Positions 34,134 through 44,061 of a DNA stretch of 45,292 bases are shown here, piece after piece (within the stretch, counting starts at the first letter, position 1; each line of letters starts with the position of its first letter). A model generated the notes under the pieces. The model saw only the letters and a list, made by a program, of their open reading frames with translations, was not told the origin of the DNA and searched no databases. Source of the stretch: Bacillota bacterium. GTDB lineage: Bacteria; Bacillota; Clostridia; Acetivibrionales; DSM-1351. Location of the stretch: assembly GCA_023443515.1 (NCBI GenBank), contig JAEZUC010000078.1, positions 1-45,292 on the forward strand. Direction: 5' to 3'. Both the position numbers and the translations under genes were made by a program.

Positions 34134-36977
34134 ATGGGAAATTTTAAAAAGATTTCTGCTGCAGTTGTTGCCGGTGCAATCATGTTGTCATCAGTAGTAC
34201 CAACATTTGCAGCCGCATACACTCCGGTAAACGGAGAAAAGGCTAGTGTTCTCAATCAGCTGGAACTTTATGCTGGAACTAGCGACACTTCATTCGTACC
34301 ATCTCTTGAAACATCACTTACAAGAGGACAGGGTGCAACTTTATTAGCAAAACTCTTCAATATGGATACTGCTGCACAAGCATTAACCGAAGATGAAGCA
34401 AATGCAATTCTTAAGGATTTTGCAGATGCTGACAAAATACCTACATACGCAAAGAAGAGATTGGCTTACTTAGTTAAGAACAATATTATGTCAGGTTCAA
34501 AAGATACAACTACAGGTGATGTATTTGTAAATGCTGATGAGGCTCTTCTCGGAGGACAATTTGCAACTCTGATTCTCAAGCAGCTCGGATACTCAGTGTC
34601 AAGCTGGACTGAAGCTATTAATCAGCTTTCAAAGGTTGATGGTGCAAAGGAAATCGCTGATTACCTTGCATATGCTCAGAAGTCAGTTCTCAGAGACCAG
34701 GCAGTAGGAATAATGTTTGGTTCATTGACATCAGAATACTCTGACGGAAAAGCAACAATAATAGAAAAAATCGTTGAAGCTAAGCCTAGCTTAAGAGAAA
34801 TTGCTCAAAATGCGGGACTTATAGCTACTCCTGCAGTTCTTGCAGTAGACAGCGTAAAGGCGTTGAATCTGAAACAGATTCAGGTAGTATTCAACAAAAC
34901 AGTTGATAAGTCAGTTGTAGAAAAAATTGAATACTTTAATGCATTTAACGGTGGCTCATCAACTGATCTGGCAAGTGGCGGTTCAGTAGCACTCCAAGCT
35001 GACGGAAAAACTGCAATCGTAACATTGGGTTCAAACTTCAATAACGGAACAGTAGCAAAGGTTGTAGTAAAGACTATTGCTTCTTATACAAATGATTCAG
35101 TTGCAGTTGCAGATACAACTATACCAACAGTTGCAGGAGTAACAGTAACAGGACCACAGACTATCACAGTAGAATACAGCGAGCCTATAAAGGGAATAAA
35201 CAACGCTGAGTACACAATTGACAACGGTAACTACATTGTAACAAATGCAGTTGCAAACGGAAGCAATAAAGTTGATGTTACAGTTGGTGTTAACCTCACA
35301 AACGGTGAACATTCACTTAGAATCAATGGTACAAACGTAAGCGACTACGCTGATTACAAAGTAATTTCAAGAACAATAAGCTTTACAGTTGCTGCTGATA
35401 CTACAGCTCCTGTAGCAACAGTTAAGTCTGTATCACCTACAGAAGTTAAAGTGACTTTCAATAAGCCTGTAACTAATGTAAAAGAAGCAAACGTGCTTTT
35501 CAGACACACATACAATAGCAACCTGTATGAATTAGCAGGTACAAATGCTAAGGTAACAGTTAATTCCTCAACAGAGATTACAATTGACTGGTCAGCAATG
35601 CCTATTCCTCTTGGTGCTAACAAGCTGTACATTGCTTATGGCAGTGATACAGGAGCTAAGATTCAGGACCTGTGGGGAAATAAGCTGGAAGCATTAAGCC
35701 TTGATTTGGCAGTAGCAATGGATACAGTTAAGCCTGCAGTAACAGAGGTTAAATTTGTTGATGCTTCAACCTTAAAAATAATATTCAGCAAGAAAGTAGA
35801 AGAAGCATCTGCTGAAACAGCTTCTAACTTCATAGTTAAAGATTCAGCCGGAAAAGTAGTTACCCTCAATACACCTGTACTTGGCGGTGATGGAGTTAAT
35901 GAAGTAACATTGACAACTTCAACAGCTAACGCTCTTGGCGGTGGTAGCTACACAGTAGAAGTTAAGAATGTAAAAGATACAGCACTTGTGCCAAACGTAA
36001 TGGACGCTTACAGTGCAACAATGAATATTAATGATACAGTTAGACCAACTCTTGGTACAGCTAAACATTTAATAGATTCATCAGACGTAAACCACAAAAA
36101 AGCAACAGTTTACATCCCGTTCAGTGAAGTAATGGATGCGGCAACATTAGTAAAAGCAAACTTTATGAAGGTTGTAAATAACGGAACAGCAGCAGTTCTT
36201 GGTGACAACGATACTCTTACAGTTTCAGCAGATAAGAAGTCAGTAACAATCGTAATTGACAACGGAACTACTGCAGTAACTGATATCAATGTAGTAATTG
36301 GAGCTGTAAGAGACGTAGCAGGAAATGGATTGGCAGCATTTGCAGCTAATGCAGATCCTGAAGCGGATGCAATTGCAATCGAAAAGGTTGAAGCAATAGC
36401 TAAGAAACAAATCAAGGTAACTTATGACGGAAGATTGTCAGCAGTTACAGCAGCAGGCTACAGCTTGATAGCAAATGGTGCTGATACCGGAATAAATCTA
36501 TCAGTAGCAGGACACACTGTTAACAGTGACGGAAAATCAGAAGTTATATTCAATCTCGGTACTGAATTAAGTGCTGATGCAAAATCATCAAACTATGCAG
36601 TATCACTGGTAGCTTCATCAGCAGCAGGTACTAAGAGCTTCTTGGGAACTGTACTCAGCAACAATGCTGGAAAGCAAGCAGATGATAAGATAGCTGCTTC
36701 AATAGTATCAGTAACAGTAGTTGGTGGAACTATCGAAGTTAAGTTTGACGAAGCAATCAAGGCAGAAACTCTTGCAGCAACCTTGAATGGTTTCTCAGTA
36801 ACAGGCGGAGACGCTAAGTTGACAACAGTAGCATTGAAGGGCGGAGATGCAACAACAATAGTTCTCACAGGAACAGGTCTTGTAGCTAATCAGACTTCAG
36901 TATCTTACAACTCAGCAGCAGGTATTACTGATAACGGTTCAAACATGATAGCAAGCTTTACTCAGATTGCTAAATAA
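34134..36977 (+). CDS. SLH-domain secreted surface protein with Ig-like repeats (paralogue 1)
   Basis: The 947-residue protein has a signal peptide (about 1-26) and about 200 residues of divergent S-layer-homology (SLH) repeats, which in clostridia anchor proteins to pyruvylated wall polymers. From about 230 onward there is a run of Ig-like beta domains, marked by motifs such as SVKALNLKQIQVVFNK, TITVEYSEPI and TVKPAVTEVKF. It is full-length homologous to the next gene (shared segments include GNYIVT, RHTYN, QDLWGNKL, IEKVEAIAKKQIK and YNSxAGITD). Codon choice is strongly biased, suggesting high expression. The ATG at 34134 has GGGGAGG 7 bases upstream; a longer frame from 34074 is not used. 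An S-layer or scaffold role is inferred. Confidence 0.84.
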   Translation: MGNFKKISAAVVAGAIMLSSVVPTFAAAYTPVNGEKASVLNQLELYAGTSDTSFVPSLETSLTRGQGATLLAKLFNMDTAAQALTEDEANAILKDFADADKIPTYAKKRLAYLVKNNIMSGSKDTTTGDVFVNADEALLGGQFATLILKQLGYSVSSWTEAINQLSKVDGAKEIADYLAYAQKSVLRDQAVGIMFGSLTSEYSDGKATIIEKIVEAKPSLREIAQNAGLIATPAVLAVDSVKALNLKQIQVVFNKTVDKSVVEKIEYFNAFNGGSSTDLASGGSVALQADGKTAIVTLGSNFNNGTVAKVVVKTIASYTNDSVAVADTTIPTVAGVTVTGPQTITVEYSEPIKGINNAEYTIDNGNYIVTNAVANGSNKVDVTVGVNLTNGEHSLRINGTNVSDYADYKVISRTISFTVAADTTAPVATVKSVSPTEVKVTFNKPVTNVKEANVLFRHTYNSNLYELAGTNAKVTVNSSTEITIDWSAMPIPLGANKLYIAYGSDTGAKIQDLWGNKLEALSLDLAVAMDTVKPAVTEVKFVDASTLKIIFSKKVEEASAETASNFIVKDSAGKVVTLNTPVLGGDGVNEVTLTTSTANALGGGSYTVEVKNVKDTALVPNVMDAYSATMNINDTVRPTLGTAKHLIDSSDVNHKKATVYIPFSEVMDAATLVKANFMKVVNNGTAAVLGDNDTLTVSADKKSVTIVIDNGTTAVTDINVVIGAVRDVAGNGLAAFAANADPEADAIAIEKVEAIAKKQIKVTYDGRLSAVTAAGYSLIANGADTGINLSVAGHTVNSDGKSEVIFNLGTELSADAKSSNYAVSLVASSAAGTKSFLGTVLSNNAGKQADDKIAASIVSVTVVGGTIEVKFDEAIKAETLAATLNGFSVTGGDAKLTTVALKGGDATTIVLTGTGLVANQTSVSYNSAAGITDNGSNMIASFTQIAK

Positions 36978-37008
36978 TAAAGTAATTAATCAGAAATGAA
37001 ATAATAAA

Positions 37009-37048
37009 ATGAAACAAACCCCGGTATTATTACCGGGGTTTGTTTCAT
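37009..37048 (+). terminator. terminator of SLH gene 1
   Basis: An 18-bp perfect stem (arms 37009-37026 and 37031-37048, core AACCCCGGTA) with a TTAT loop follows the stop codon by about 30 bases. It is among the strongest hairpins in the window. Confidence 0.92.
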
Positions 37049-37084
37049 TTCTGTTACAAATTCTTTACACTTAAAATCACCACG

Positions 37085-37113
37085 TTGACTGAAAATTTTG
37101 CCAGTGATATAAT
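37085..37113 (+). promoter_or_regulatory. promoter of the second SLH-protein gene
   Basis: TTGACT (37085-37090) and TATAAT (37108-37113) are separated by exactly 17 bases, nearly consensus. The leader is about 155 bases long. Confidence 0.8.
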
Positions 37114-37140
37114 ACATATGAATCAAGATAGGTAAATTTA

Positions 37141-37249
37141 GGTAATAGCTATCTATTGATACCGAATCTTGGAAAATAGGTTAAACGAGTTGGGCTATAA
37201 ATAGTGGGAGAGGCGTAGCCCGCTCTGGATTTTAAAGCCCACCCGCTAC
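37141..37249 (+). promoter_or_regulatory. structured leader of second SLH gene with competing helices
   Basis: A 5' hairpin pairs GGTAATAG with CTATTGATACC-like bases (37141-37163). Downstream, GGGCTA (37192-37197) can pair with TAGCCC (37216-37221), or TGGGCT (37191-37196) with AGCCCA (37236-37241). GTGGG (37204-37208) can pair with CCCAC (37238-37242), and GTAGC (37215-37219) with GCTAC (37245-37249). These options are mutually exclusive or pseudoknotted. Confidence 0.42.
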
Positions 37250-37275
37250 AAAATACACAAGGAGGATTTGAGAAC

Positions 37276-40200
37276 ATGAGAAATCTCAGAAAGCTTACTG
37301 CAGTTGTTATAGCCGTAGCATTGGTGTTAACATCTATGACTGCTGCATTTGCTGCTTCAGGTTCATACGATTTTGAAAATGAAGCAACAGTACTTAAGGA
37401 TCTTGGCATTTGGCAGGGAGATACTACCGGTGACTTGATGCTTGGAGAAGATTTAACTAGAGCACAAGGTGCTGTATTAGTACTAAAGACTGTACTAGGA
37501 AAGACAGACAAAGATATGGAAGCAGCAGATGTTTCCAAAATAGCAAGTTTTGATGATGCTGACGAAGTTCCTGCATGGGCTGAAGGTTGGGTAGCTCTTG
37601 CAGTTCAAGAAGGCGTTATGAAGGGTGGCAACAACAAGTTAGCTGCTGGTGATGCATTAAAGGGAAAAGATCTCGCATCAATGTTCATGAACGCTCTCGG
37701 TTTTGCAGCTGAGAACGATTATGCTACATCAGTTGAATTGTTAGCTGCTAAGTCAGCTGGAAAACTTCTTTCAGCTATCGTAGATGATATTACTGATGCA
37801 GATCTTACAAGAGATGCTGCTACTGCAGTAGTATTCGATACTTTAACTGTAAAGGCTAAAGATGCAACTAAGACAGTTGTTGAAGTTTTAGTTGGAACTG
37901 ACGCTACTAAGAAAGCAGTTGCTGAAAAAGCTGGTTTGATAGTTGCTCCAGCTGCTCAGACAGTTACTGGCGTTAAAGCTTTGAACTTAAAGCAGGTTCA
38001 AATTACATTTGCAAAAGACCTTGTAAAGGCTGATGCAGAAAAGATAGCAAACTACGTTGTAACTGAAGGTTCAACAGATAAAGCTGCTGCTGGAAGTGTT
38101 GCTCTTCAGGCTGATGGTAAATCAGTTATAGTAACTTTGGGTTCAGCAATTTCAAATGGCGCAACAGCTATTGTTGAAGTTAAGAATTTTGCTACTTACA
38201 AGAGTGATGCTGTTAAATTTGAGGATTCAGCTGTTCCTACAGTAGTTGGTGTAACAGTTTCAGGTCCAAACACTCTTACTGTAGAATATAGTGAACCAGT
38301 TCAACTTAAGGCATCTGCAACACCTGTATCAGATGCTATCTCAAATGGAGAATTCAAGGTTGATGGTGGTAACTACATCGTTACTGATATTACAATTAAC
38401 ATTAATAAGGTTACATTAACAGTAGGTGTTCCTTTAACTGAGGGTGCACACAAGGTAAGTTTCGAATCAAAGGGATATATATTTGATTATGCAGGCTACA
38501 ATGTACTTCCTAAGACTGTTGAATTCACAGTAACAAATGATAAAACAGCTCCTATACTTACATTAAAGTCAGCAGAGCCTAAGACTGTAGTATTGACTTC
38601 TAACAAGCCTTTGAACGAAGATAATGTTAAGAATGCTAATGTTAGATACAGACATACATACAATACTGACACATATTATGTAAAAGGTAATGATACAAAA
38701 ACAGTTGATGGTAAAGATGTTAATAAGGTAACTCTTACTGATGCAGGAACAACACTTACTATTGACTTCTCAGGTAGTGTAATACCATTAGGAACAACTA
38801 ACCTATATATTGGATATGATGATGCAAATAGCACTCAGATTCAGGACTTATGGGGAAACAAATTACCGGCTACAACTATTCCTATGAACATAACTCTTGA
38901 TACTGTTAAACCAACAGTTACTGAAGTTAAGTTCGACAATACATTGCAGTTAACAGTTGTTTTCTCAGAAAAACTTGACAAGACAACAGCTGAACAGACA
39001 GCAAACTATGTAATCAAAGATTCAACTGGAAAGGTTATATCCGTTACTGGTGCAACTCTTGTTAATGACGATTCACTTAACAAGGTACAGCTTGCGTTTA
39101 CAGATGAATTGGGTGGCGGATCTTATTCTATTGAAATCAAGGGTGTTAAGGACAACGCATTTGTAATGAATGCAATGGACACTTATACATCAACATTGAA
39201 CTTTACTGATAAGGTTGCTCCAAAAGTACTTGATACTGCAGCAAAAATAGTTGTTGGTAAAGATTCAGCAGGTAACGATAGCAAGAAGGCATCCATCTAT
39301 ATTCCATTCAGCGAGCAAATGGATCCTACTACTCTTGTAAAAGCTAACTTCATGAAGGATCTTGGTGACACTAAAGGTTTTGTTGCTTTGGGTGAAAATG
39401 ATACAGTTACTCCTGCTGCTGACGGAAAGTCAGTTACAATTGTATTAGATAAGAGTACTTCGATTCTTGCAGAAGGTACAGTTGCAATTAAGGTTGGTCT
39501 TGTAAAAGACGTTGCAGGAAATACTCTGGCAACTTATATTAAAGATGTGACACCTACAAAGGATTCTATAGAAATCGAAAAGGTTGAGGCAATAGCTAAG
39601 AAGCAAATAAAGGCTACTTTTAATGGTAGACTTTCAACCATAACTGCAAAAGGCTTTAAACTTGCAAATGCAGATGGCGAGGAAATTGCATTGTCAGTTG
39701 CTAGTATTACATTGAACAATGACGGTAAGTCAGAAGTTGTATTTAACCTTGGAGCAGAACTCAAAGAAGATGCAACATATGTAAAAGATACCGCTACATT
39801 TACAGCAACAATAGTATTGTTATCTGTTGACAATGCCACAGCTGTGGATACTAAGTCATACTTAGGTGCAGTTATAACAACTAGTTCTAAAACTGCTTCA
39901 GACGTAATTGTTCCTACTGTTAATACAGTTAAGGTTACAGCTACTGGTACTATCGAAGTAACATTTAATGAAGCTATTGATAATACTACTTTAGCTACTT
40001 CAACATTGAATGGTTTCTCAGTATCAGGTGATGTTAAGATAAAACAAGTAGCACGTACTTCAGCTAGTGTAATTACTCTTACACCTGAAGATGGTAAGAA
40101 GTTCGCAGATTCAACTGTAGTTAAGTATAACTCAGTTGCAGGAATAACTGACACTTCTACAAACAAGGTTGCTGACTTCGAAAAGACAGCTACTAAATAA
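37276..40200 (+). CDS. SLH-domain secreted surface protein with Ig-like repeats (paralogue 2)
   Basis: The 974-residue protein has a signal peptide (about 1-27), SLH-like repeats to about residue 225 (e.g. FDDADEVPAWAEGWVALAVQ) and Ig-like domains beyond, parallel to paralogue 1 throughout. Shared blocks include ALNLKQVQITF, VGVTVSGPNTLTVEYSEPVQ, RHTYNTD, IQDLWGNKL and FSEQMDPTTLVKANFMK. AAGGAGG lies 8 bases before the ATG. Own promoter, leader and terminator make it an independent unit, consistent with tandem duplication and divergence. Strong codon bias suggests abundant synthesis. Sites of anchoring are inferred from the SLH family. Confidence 0.86.
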   Translation: MRNLRKLTAVVIAVALVLTSMTAAFAASGSYDFENEATVLKDLGIWQGDTTGDLMLGEDLTRAQGAVLVLKTVLGKTDKDMEAADVSKIASFDDADEVPAWAEGWVALAVQEGVMKGGNNKLAAGDALKGKDLASMFMNALGFAAENDYATSVELLAAKSAGKLLSAIVDDITDADLTRDAATAVVFDTLTVKAKDATKTVVEVLVGTDATKKAVAEKAGLIVAPAAQTVTGVKALNLKQVQITFAKDLVKADAEKIANYVVTEGSTDKAAAGSVALQADGKSVIVTLGSAISNGATAIVEVKNFATYKSDAVKFEDSAVPTVVGVTVSGPNTLTVEYSEPVQLKASATPVSDAISNGEFKVDGGNYIVTDITININKVTLTVGVPLTEGAHKVSFESKGYIFDYAGYNVLPKTVEFTVTNDKTAPILTLKSAEPKTVVLTSNKPLNEDNVKNANVRYRHTYNTDTYYVKGNDTKTVDGKDVNKVTLTDAGTTLTIDFSGSVIPLGTTNLYIGYDDANSTQIQDLWGNKLPATTIPMNITLDTVKPTVTEVKFDNTLQLTVVFSEKLDKTTAEQTANYVIKDSTGKVISVTGATLVNDDSLNKVQLAFTDELGGGSYSIEIKGVKDNAFVMNAMDTYTSTLNFTDKVAPKVLDTAAKIVVGKDSAGNDSKKASIYIPFSEQMDPTTLVKANFMKDLGDTKGFVALGENDTVTPAADGKSVTIVLDKSTSILAEGTVAIKVGLVKDVAGNTLATYIKDVTPTKDSIEIEKVEAIAKKQIKATFNGRLSTITAKGFKLANADGEEIALSVASITLNNDGKSEVVFNLGAELKEDATYVKDTATFTATIVLLSVDNATAVDTKSYLGAVITTSSKTASDVIVPTVNTVKVTATGTIEVTFNEAIDNTTLATSTLNGFSVSGDVKIKQVARTSASVITLTPEDGKKFADSTVVKYNSVAGITDTSTNKVADFEKTATK

Positions 40201-40235
40201 TTAAAACTAAAGTTTGGATGCAAATCCATACTATA

Positions 40236-40265
40236 AAAAGGAACTGCCCTAGGGCAGTTCCTTTT
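40236..40265 (+). terminator. terminator of SLH gene 2
   Basis: AAAAGGAACTGCCCT is followed immediately by its exact reverse complement, then one more T. The perfect 30-base palindrome forms a very stable hairpin about 35 bases after the stop. Confidence 0.93.
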
Positions 40266-40365
40266 TACATGGTTTTTTCCTTTACAATTTCCAGAGTTTA
40301 CAAATATGTAACCTAAATCAGGCCCTATCACGAAAATTTGCCTTTATTGTAGATAACTATATTGA

Positions 40366-40371
40366 TATAAT
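40366..40371 (+). promoter_or_regulatory. -10 element of third SLH gene
   Basis: A perfect TATAAT lies 45 bases before the ATG. The best -35 at 17-base spacing is TTTATT, which is weak. Unlike the two genes upstream, the leader is short and unstructured. Confidence 0.5.
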
Positions 40372-40415
40372 GGTAAACAGAGGGAATATTTCAGGAAAGC
40401 GAAAAGGGGGACACA

Positions 40416-42698
40416 ATGTACATAAGAAGAAAATTATCTCTAGTATTGGCTTTGGTTATTTGCCTACTATCTTTTACACAGGCTTTTGCGGTTGGTAATG
40501 AGGATAGTATGACAACAGACGAGAAGGCAACAGCATTGAACAAGATTTCATTATTATCGGGGACAACCACAGGTTTCAACCTTGATGGATATTTGACAAG
40601 AGCCGAGGCAACTACTTTTATAGTGAAGCTTTTGGGCAAGGCTGAATATGTTAATCAGGAAAAAGACAGGCTAAAGTCATCCCACTTTCCTGATGTAATA
40701 CAGTCTGCATGGTATGCTCCATATGTAGGATATTGCAGTGAAAGTGGTATTATAGGAGGATATCCTAACGGGAAATTTGGCCCAAATGATAGATTAAATG
40801 AGAAAGCATTTTTAACTATGGTTTTAAAAGCTATAGGATATAGTGAATTTACAGGTAGTGAAGTATATACAAAGGCATATGAAGCAGGACTGGTAACAGA
40901 CAGCTCATATTTAGATAAGACAGATGTAAATAGCGAATATAAACGTGGTGATGTGGCAGAACTACTTTATCATACACTCAGCATAAATCCCAAGGATTCT
41001 CAGGTGTCAGTTCTGAAAACACTAGTAAGCAGCGGTGCAGTTAAAATGGACGCGGCAATTTCAGCAGGATTCTTAACAGAGGCTGATAGACTTGAAATAA
41101 CTGAAATTATTCCCCAGAGTGCCATGACACTAATTGTAAAGTTTAATAAGGAAATTCAGCAGATGACAGCAGACGATGTAAAGATAAATACTTTTGGTAA
41201 TGACAGTGAAGTTCTAAATGCCTCTATTGTTAAGCAGGAAGGAAATACATTGACTATAAAAACTGCTTTACAGGTTCCGCAAAAGAATTATTATTTTAAA
41301 ATATCAAATGTATCTGATATGGATAACAACATAAAGCTTCCATATGTTGAAGCTGCGTTTCCGGGCTATATACAGAAAGAGATAAAATCTGATTTCTTTA
41401 AAATAAGTAGCATAAAACCTGTTAGCAAGAATGTAATAAACATATACTTTACACAGCCGGTTAATATTAATGCAGAAGATCCTACGTTCTATTCTATATT
41501 TGACGGTGACAATGAGATAGTTAAAGGCAATGCAAGTACTTTAGCGGTGAAGGCTTTGGACACTCAGAAAAATGCAGTTTCATTGACCTTGAAAGGGATA
41601 AGTCTTGCACCTGATAAAGAATACCTGATAAAGGTTTCAGGTGACCTTAACAGCGAATACGGTGTTCGTTTGGGTGAAGCCCAAGGTGACTCCGGAGCAT
41701 TTATTAGTATAAATGAAGACAATGTGGAATTTGCAGTTGAAAAAATTTATGCATTAAATAACAAGACCATAAGGATTGATTTTAATAAGCAGGTTAATCC
41801 TACTCTTGCACAGCATGTGTACAACTATGGCCTTACTTCCCAAGCTGATTATCAGATTCAGATTACAAAGGCTGTAGTTGCACCTGATGTAGCCAGCAAC
41901 GGAAAAAGTATTCTTCTGACTATAAATGGTGGCTTGGATTCTACTCAGGAATATAAACTTATGATATTTAATCTAAATGATATATCAAAGCAGCAAAGTA
42001 TTACCGAAAGACAATACTCATTTTCGGGGAAATATACTGACAGTGGAGTTCTAAATGTTACAGATATAAGGGTTATTGATACTGGTACACTTGATGTTTA
42101 TTTCAACAGGGAGTTGGATAGCGAAACAGCTTCCGTAAGCAATAACTTCACATTTATTGGTATTACAAATGCTATGTATTCGTCAATACCTGTCAAGGCA
42201 TATTTTGATCCACAGCAACCAAAAAAGGTACGTTTATTTCTTGGCAATGACAGTCAGTTTAAATACAAGGACAGTTACAAGCTGGTGGTACAGGCAGCAT
42301 TAAAAGATTATATGGGTAATCCAATAGGCACACTGCTCTATGCAACCTTCCCCTGCAATACGGATTTGAAAGCAATAAAGCCTAATATCAGCAGTGCCGT
42401 TATAATTGCAAAGGACGCTGTAAAATTGACCTTTTCTAGAGAGGTTTCATTTGAAACTCCTAACATTCTCAATTCAAACTATGTACTTGAGTACAGTGAC
42501 GGAGCAAATACAGTAAAGAAAATACCAACCTCTGTAAATTATATTAACGCTACTACCATGATACTCAAGTTTGATAAGTTGGATTTTAATAACAGGTATA
42601 CAATTCGGTTTACTTCACTTAAAGATATCTCCGGATTGTTTAAGTCTTCGGGTGCAGAGTTTAACCCTGTACAGGTAATCATGGGTTCTGACAAATAA
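40416..42698 (+). CDS. SLH-domain secreted protein with Ig-like repeats (third, divergent)
   Basis: The 760-residue protein has a signal peptide (about 1-25) followed by three SLH repeats in about 33-190. The second is canonical, with FPDV, AWYAPYVGYCSESGIIGGYP and FGPND at about 91-130. The remainder is a series of SbsA-type Ig-like domains (motifs such as VIDTGTLDVYFNRELD and AVKLTFSREVSF). It is shorter and only weakly similar to the two SLH genes upstream. GAAAAGGGGG precedes the ATG by about 8 bases. A wall-anchored surface protein is expected; binding partner unknown. Confidence 0.86.
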   Translation: MYIRRKLSLVLALVICLLSFTQAFAVGNEDSMTTDEKATALNKISLLSGTTTGFNLDGYLTRAEATTFIVKLLGKAEYVNQEKDRLKSSHFPDVIQSAWYAPYVGYCSESGIIGGYPNGKFGPNDRLNEKAFLTMVLKAIGYSEFTGSEVYTKAYEAGLVTDSSYLDKTDVNSEYKRGDVAELLYHTLSINPKDSQVSVLKTLVSSGAVKMDAAISAGFLTEADRLEITEIIPQSAMTLIVKFNKEIQQMTADDVKINTFGNDSEVLNASIVKQEGNTLTIKTALQVPQKNYYFKISNVSDMDNNIKLPYVEAAFPGYIQKEIKSDFFKISSIKPVSKNVINIYFTQPVNINAEDPTFYSIFDGDNEIVKGNASTLAVKALDTQKNAVSLTLKGISLAPDKEYLIKVSGDLNSEYGVRLGEAQGDSGAFISINEDNVEFAVEKIYALNNKTIRIDFNKQVNPTLAQHVYNYGLTSQADYQIQITKAVVAPDVASNGKSILLTINGGLDSTQEYKLMIFNLNDISKQQSITERQYSFSGKYTDSGVLNVTDIRVIDTGTLDVYFNRELDSETASVSNNFTFIGITNAMYSSIPVKAYFDPQQPKKVRLFLGNDSQFKYKDSYKLVVQAALKDYMGNPIGTLLYATFPCNTDLKAIKPNISSAVIIAKDAVKLTFSREVSFETPNILNSNYVLEYSDGANTVKKIPTSVNYINATTMILKFDKLDFNNRYTIRFTSLKDISGLFKSSGAEFNPVQVIMGSDK

Positions 42699-42712
42699 AC
42701 AATTAAAATTAA

Positions 42713-42743
42713 GGGAATAGTGGATATTCTGCTATTCTCTTTT
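42713..42743 (+). terminator. possible terminator after third SLH gene
   Basis: GGGAATAG and CTATTCTC pair with one mismatch across an 11-base loop and are followed by TTTT. It is moderately strong, so some read-through into the next gene is possible. Confidence 0.6.
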
Positions 42744-42797
42744 GCGTTACAGACATTTGTCGAGGCAGTTCCGTATATATGGTCAAGGAGGGATATA

Positions 42798-44042
42798 ATG
42801 TATAAAAAAATAATGCTTTTCATTGTATTAATATCATTTACTTTTTCGTCATTAAATATATATGCTACAGAGAAAAGCACAATGACTTTAACTCTTAAAG
42901 ATTCAACACTGCTTGCGGTGAATAATAGCAGACAGCTGACTCGTCTAGGAAAAACAATCAAGGATTTGAGGAAGAAATATGAAGGCTCGTATGTCATTGG
43001 CGTACTCAACACTGACCGATACACAATGGTAGACAGGATGAACGAATTATATGGTAAATTAACTTCACATAAGCTCATGAGTCTTAATGAACATGGTGAG
43101 CTTATGATGCTGTATACTGTTTTAGAAGGCACTGATGCAGTAAAAAATATTAAGCTCGAACCTGAAATTAATCCAAAGGATTTTCCTGATGCTTCGGCCT
43201 GTGCGACAATTGTAAAAAGTTGCTTGAATAAGGAATTAACATATTTGTCCATTGAAGATGGTGTAAGACAAACCTTCGATTCTTTACTGAGTTTGAAGAA
43301 GAATATTGATATAGCACAGAAATCCTATGAATTGAAAAAGAAGAGATACAATAAGGCAGGAAAAGACATTAAAAACGGAACAGTTTCAGAGGTTGACAGG
43401 TTAACAATTGAAACAGAATATAAAAAACAGGGTATTGAACTGAATAAGCTCATAAGAACTCTGCAAAATTTGGAGATGTCCTTTAAAAGGCAATTGGGAG
43501 TCAGTGTAAATACTGAGGTCACCCTTGTGCCATATAAAGGAAATGCTGATTATAGGATAGATAAGTATGAAAATTATGTTAAAAGAGCGTTAATAAACAG
43601 AAATGATATTACGTCTCTTAAAATGGACTTAAAGGTGGCTGAAATTCAGTTGTATACCTTTAACTTAATTTACTCATTTGAATTTAGTAATTCTGAGCTG
43701 GACCTTTATAAAAGAAACATGGAACTACAAATACCCGAGATAACCAATAAGATAAAGGAAAAGCAGATTGAAGTAGAACAGGAATTAAAAAGTGCATATG
43801 CAGACCTTATTGACAAGCGTAAAACAATGGAAAACTCAAAAATGTCACTGGAGGCTCAAAGAACTAGCTTTGAAGCTTCAAAACTGCTATATAAATCTGG
43901 TTCACTGAGCAGTTTGGATTACGAAACAGCAATGATTTCACTGGAGTTGGAGCAAAGTGACTATGACACCAAGGTTAGGGACTTTGATTATTCAGTATAC
44001 AAGTTTAAAAACGCTTGTAATATAGGCCCCGGATACAATTAA
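42798..44042 (+). CDS. TolC-like secreted coiled-coil protein (1)
   Basis: The 414-residue protein starts at an ATG 6 bases after AAGGAGGG; the longer frame from 42720 lacks a ribosome site and overlaps the terminator hairpin. It has a signal peptide (about 1-23). The mature part is mostly helical with heptad-like coiled coils and an internal repeat, as in outer-membrane-efflux/TolC-family proteins (TLKDSTLLAVNNSRQLTRL near the N-terminus and YKSGSLSSLDYETAMISLELEQ near the end). It is the first of two such genes 19 bases apart. As the organism appears to have a single membrane, a TolC channel role is unlikely without other evidence. Confidence 0.72.
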   Translation: MYKKIMLFIVLISFTFSSLNIYATEKSTMTLTLKDSTLLAVNNSRQLTRLGKTIKDLRKKYEGSYVIGVLNTDRYTMVDRMNELYGKLTSHKLMSLNEHGELMMLYTVLEGTDAVKNIKLEPEINPKDFPDASACATIVKSCLNKELTYLSIEDGVRQTFDSLLSLKKNIDIAQKSYELKKKRYNKAGKDIKNGTVSEVDRLTIETEYKKQGIELNKLIRTLQNLEMSFKRQLGVSVNTEVTLVPYKGNADYRIDKYENYVKRALINRNDITSLKMDLKVAEIQLYTFNLIYSFEFSNSELDLYKRNMELQIPEITNKIKEKQIEVEQELKSAYADLIDKRKTMENSKMSLEAQRTSFEASKLLYKSGSLSSLDYETAMISLELEQSDYDTKVRDFDYSVYKFKNACNIGPGYN

Positions 44043-44061
44043 TTGAGGAGATGATGAAAAT

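Noticed and set aside
39534..40331. 265-codon open frame on the minus strand inside SLH gene 2
   Set aside because: It is an antisense shadow produced by strong codon bias in the SLH gene, and its upper end crosses the terminator palindrome at 40236-40265.
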